The notes beneath the pieces are model-generated. The model worked only from the letters and a program-made list of their open reading frames with translations, was not told the origin of the DNA and made no database searches. Made by a program: the position numbers and the translations under genes. From Clostridium sp. AWRP (GTDB taxonomy: Bacteria; Bacillota; Clostridia; Clostridiales; Clostridiaceae): a stretch of 64,000 bases of DNA. Shown one piece after another: positions 62,318 through 64,000 of the stretch. How positions within the stretch are numbered: the first letter of the stretch is position 1; each line of letters starts with the position of its first letter. The stretch is taken from contig NZ_CP029758.2 of the NCBI RefSeq assembly GCF_004006395.2, forward strand, positions 1,860,001 to 1,924,000. Reading direction: 5' to 3'.

Positions 62318-63397
62318 ATGTTTGAAGACATATATAAACAATTAGTAAATGAAGTAGACAAAGGACATCAATGTGTAACATTAACTTATATTGATTTACT
62401 TAGTATAGAAGAAGGTTCTATTATAAAAAAAGTTATTCTAACTAAAGAAGATATAGAAAAAAAATCCTTTTCAGTTAATGACAATATTTATGGAAAAATA
62501 TGCAGTTCTTTAGAAACCGGCAAACTTGAAATGGTTGAAATAGGAGAAAATAGGAATGTTTTAATTGAACCATTTGTTCCTAAACCACGTTTAGTTGTTT
62601 TTGGTGGTGGACACATAGCAAAGCCAGTGACAGAATTTGCATCAAGAGTGGGATTTTCTGTTACAGTTATAGATGATAGACCTTTCTTTGCCAATAAACC
62701 AAGGTTTCCTGAAGCAGAAAAAGTCATCTGTGAAAGTTTCGAGAAATCTTTCGATTTAATCAACTTGGAAAAGTGTGATTATATAGTTATTGTAACAAGA
62801 GGTCATAGATATGATGGAGTTGTTTTACGTAAAGTCTTAAAGTACGATCTTAGTTACGTTGGAATGATAGGCTCAAGGCGTAGGGTAACTGCTATGAAAA
62901 AAGAGCTATTGGAAGAGGGATTCTCCAAAGAGAAGTTGGAATTAGTTAATGCTCCAATTGGCATAGATATAAATGCTATTACTCCAGATGAAATAGCTAT
63001 TTCTATAATAGCACAGCTTATAAACTTCAAAAATAAAGAAACCATGAGCAAATTTGGTAAGAATTTTGCTATTCCGGAGTTTGATAAAGAAGTACTAAAA
63101 AATGCATCTGAAAAATCACCAAAACCTAAAGCATGTATAACTATACTTTCATCTAAAGGATCAGTTCCTAGAAAAGCAGGAGCCAAAATGATTACTTATC
63201 CTGATGGTATGAGTGTCGGAACTATAGGTGGAGGATGCAGTGAATCCTCTGTGCTGCAAAAGGCAAGAGAAATGATGAGGAAAACTACAGGCGAAAGGAG
63301 TTTTTTCATAGAGCATGTGGATATGACCGGAGATGTTGCTGAATCTGAAGGAATGGTTTGTGGGGGAACTATGGAGGTATTAATAGAGGTAATTTAG
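62318..63397 (+). CDS. xdhC: XdhC/CoxI-family molybdenum hydroxylase maturation protein
   Basis: The 359-residue protein has a Rossmann XdhC domain with VVFGGGHIAKPVTEFASRVG near residue 90 and RGHRYDGVVL and GMIGSRRRV further on. A XdhC-CoxI domain comes at the C-terminal end (LSSKGSVPRKAGAKMITYPD, GTIGGGCSESSV, VCGGTMEVLIEVI), where the order is swapped relative to simple XdhC. Such proteins sulfurate and insert the molybdenum cofactor into xanthine-dehydrogenase-like enzymes, including selenium-dependent ones in clostridia. AGAAGGT precedes the ATG. It is followed closely by a MoeA-like gene. Confidence 0.88.
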   Translation: MFEDIYKQLVNEVDKGHQCVTLTYIDLLSIEEGSIIKKVILTKEDIEKKSFSVNDNIYGKICSSLETGKLEMVEIGENRNVLIEPFVPKPRLVVFGGGHIAKPVTEFASRVGFSVTVIDDRPFFANKPRFPEAEKVICESFEKSFDLINLEKCDYIVIVTRGHRYDGVVLRKVLKYDLSYVGMIGSRRRVTAMKKELLEEGFSKEKLELVNAPIGIDINAITPDEIAISIIAQLINFKNKETMSKFGKNFAIPEFDKEVLKNASEKSPKPKACITILSSKGSVPRKAGAKMITYPDGMSVGTIGGGCSESSVLQKAREMMRKTTGERSFFIEHVDMTGDVAESEGMVCGGTMEVLIEVI

Positions 63398-63414
63398 AGA
63401 GGAGTTGAATTACA

Positions 63415-64000
63415 ATGAAAAAGATTAAAACTAAAGAAGCTGTAGGTCATGTACTTTGTCATGACATTACACAAATTATTAAGGGAGTAAAAAAAGGTGT
63501 CGCATTTAAAAAAGGACATATTGTTACTGAAGAAGATATTCCTGTTTTATTATCAATAGGAAAAGAAAATCTCTATATATGGGAAAAACGAGAGGGAATG
63601 CTTCACGAAAATGAAGCAGCAAAAATTCTTTATAATATTTGTAAAAATGATTATATGTGTCCTTCTGAGATTAAGGAAGGAAAAATTGAGTTAATTGCTG
63701 AAGAAGATGGTGTACTTAAAGTTGACATTGAAAGGCTTTGTAAAGTCAATTCACTTGGCGAAATGATGATTGCTACCCGTCACAATAACTTTCCGGTTAA
63801 AAAAGGTGATAAATTAGCGGGTACACGTATTATCCCTCTTGTAATTGAACAAGAGAAAATGGATAAGGCTGTTGAAGCTGCAGGAGATAAACCACTTATG
63901 AAAATTATGCCATTTAAGCATAAAAAAGTAGGTATTGTAACTACAGGAAGTGAGGTCTTTTATGGAAGAATAAAGGATACTTTTGGTCCGGTTATCAGAG
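63415..64000 (+). CDS. MoeA/molybdopterin-binding-type protein, 5' part
   Basis: ATG 63415, behind GAGAGGAG, opens MKKIKTKEAVGHVLCHDITQ. The frame continues to the window end. FKKGHIVTEEDIPVLLSIGK is the MoeA-like N-terminal domain, and KHKKVGIVTTGSEVFYGRIK starts the MoCF molybdopterin-binding domain. This half-size type is found beside XdhC in clostridial selenium- and molybdenum-hydroxylase clusters and probably inserts or modifies the cofactor. It lies 17 bases after xdhC, so it shares the operon. Confidence 0.85.
   Translation, partial: MKKIKTKEAVGHVLCHDITQIIKGVKKGVAFKKGHIVTEEDIPVLLSIGKENLYIWEKREGMLHENEAAKILYNICKNDYMCPSEIKEGKIELIAEEDGVLKVDIERLCKVNSLGEMMIATRHNNFPVKKGDKLAGTRIIPLVIEQEKMDKAVEAAGDKPLMKIMPFKHKKVGIVTTGSEVFYGRIKDTFGPVIR

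Overview
The window reads as chromosome of a low-GC, strictly anaerobic, acetogenic or carboxydotrophic Clostridium. The support is the A/T-rich codon use and purine-rich Shine-Dalgarno sites, a monofunctional CooS-type carbon monoxide dehydrogenase, a tungsten aldehyde:ferredoxin oxidoreductase, a UbiD/UbiX decarboxylase operon, molybdo-hydroxylase maturation genes and two bacterial-microcompartment genes. C. ljungdahlii, C. autoethanogenum or C. carboxidivorans are the obvious comparisons. The species is an inference and no tRNA, rRNA or CRISPR array was seen.

Layout. 0-2.3 kb: end of a PepV-type dipeptidase, rlmH and a frameshifted NERD/HRDC gene. 2.4-18.3 kb: an accessory stretch of small regulators and stress or export genes (GyrI-like, LuxR, NapH-like, two MarR units, a broken chemotaxis receptor, a split chromate transporter, DJ-1/PfpI, flavodoxin, XRE, a diguanylate cyclase, NUDIX, ATC hydrolase, a dead GNAT gene). 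18.3-25 kb: panE, three LysR regulators, a T-box-controlled asnB and a radical SAM protein. 25-28.4 kb: brnQ broken by a group II intron in antisense orientation. 28.7-42.2 kb: a repeat-tailed membrane protein, acetyltransferase, HxlR, PhzF, HAD, aldo/keto reductase, a nonsense-mutated M28 peptidase, peptide deformylase, MocR, a TetR/hydrolase unit with clear operators and an ABC remnant. 42.3-50.3 kb: MerR, ubiD-ubiX-lpdD, a double receiver protein, alkylation repair (ogt-alkD) and aor. 50.3-58.6 kb: EamA, a CPBP-ABC-two-component module and sstT. 58.8-64 kb: cooS, eutP/eutS, and an apparently sigma-54-driven xdhC-moeA-like unit that runs off the end.

How the genes fit together. CooS and AOR both exchange electrons with ferredoxin in CO and aldehyde/acid metabolism, but they sit 8 kb apart in separate units. 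The ubiD-ubiX-lpdD set would decarboxylate an aromatic acid with prenylated FMN. The xdhC and MoeA-like pair is expected to mature a molybdenum hydroxylase encoded beyond the window. Several units pair a transcription factor with its target and show palindromic operators in the promoter (two MarR units, TetR).

Most unusual signals: (1) a structured element of about 165 nt in two full copies and one fragment, with compensatory base changes between copies, each full copy lying sense-strand upstream of a small regulator unit; (2) a 5.6-kb CPBP/ABC/two-component module bracketed by an exact 21-bp direct repeat; (3) aor bracketed by an identical 44-bp terminator; (4) a CooS whose C-cluster lacks one expected cysteine; (5) a consensus-like sigma-54 promoter with three upstream repeats; (6) a miniature inverted-repeat element in a long and a short form; (7) many broken genes, several by one-base changes in A runs, which could be real decay, phase variation or sequencing error.
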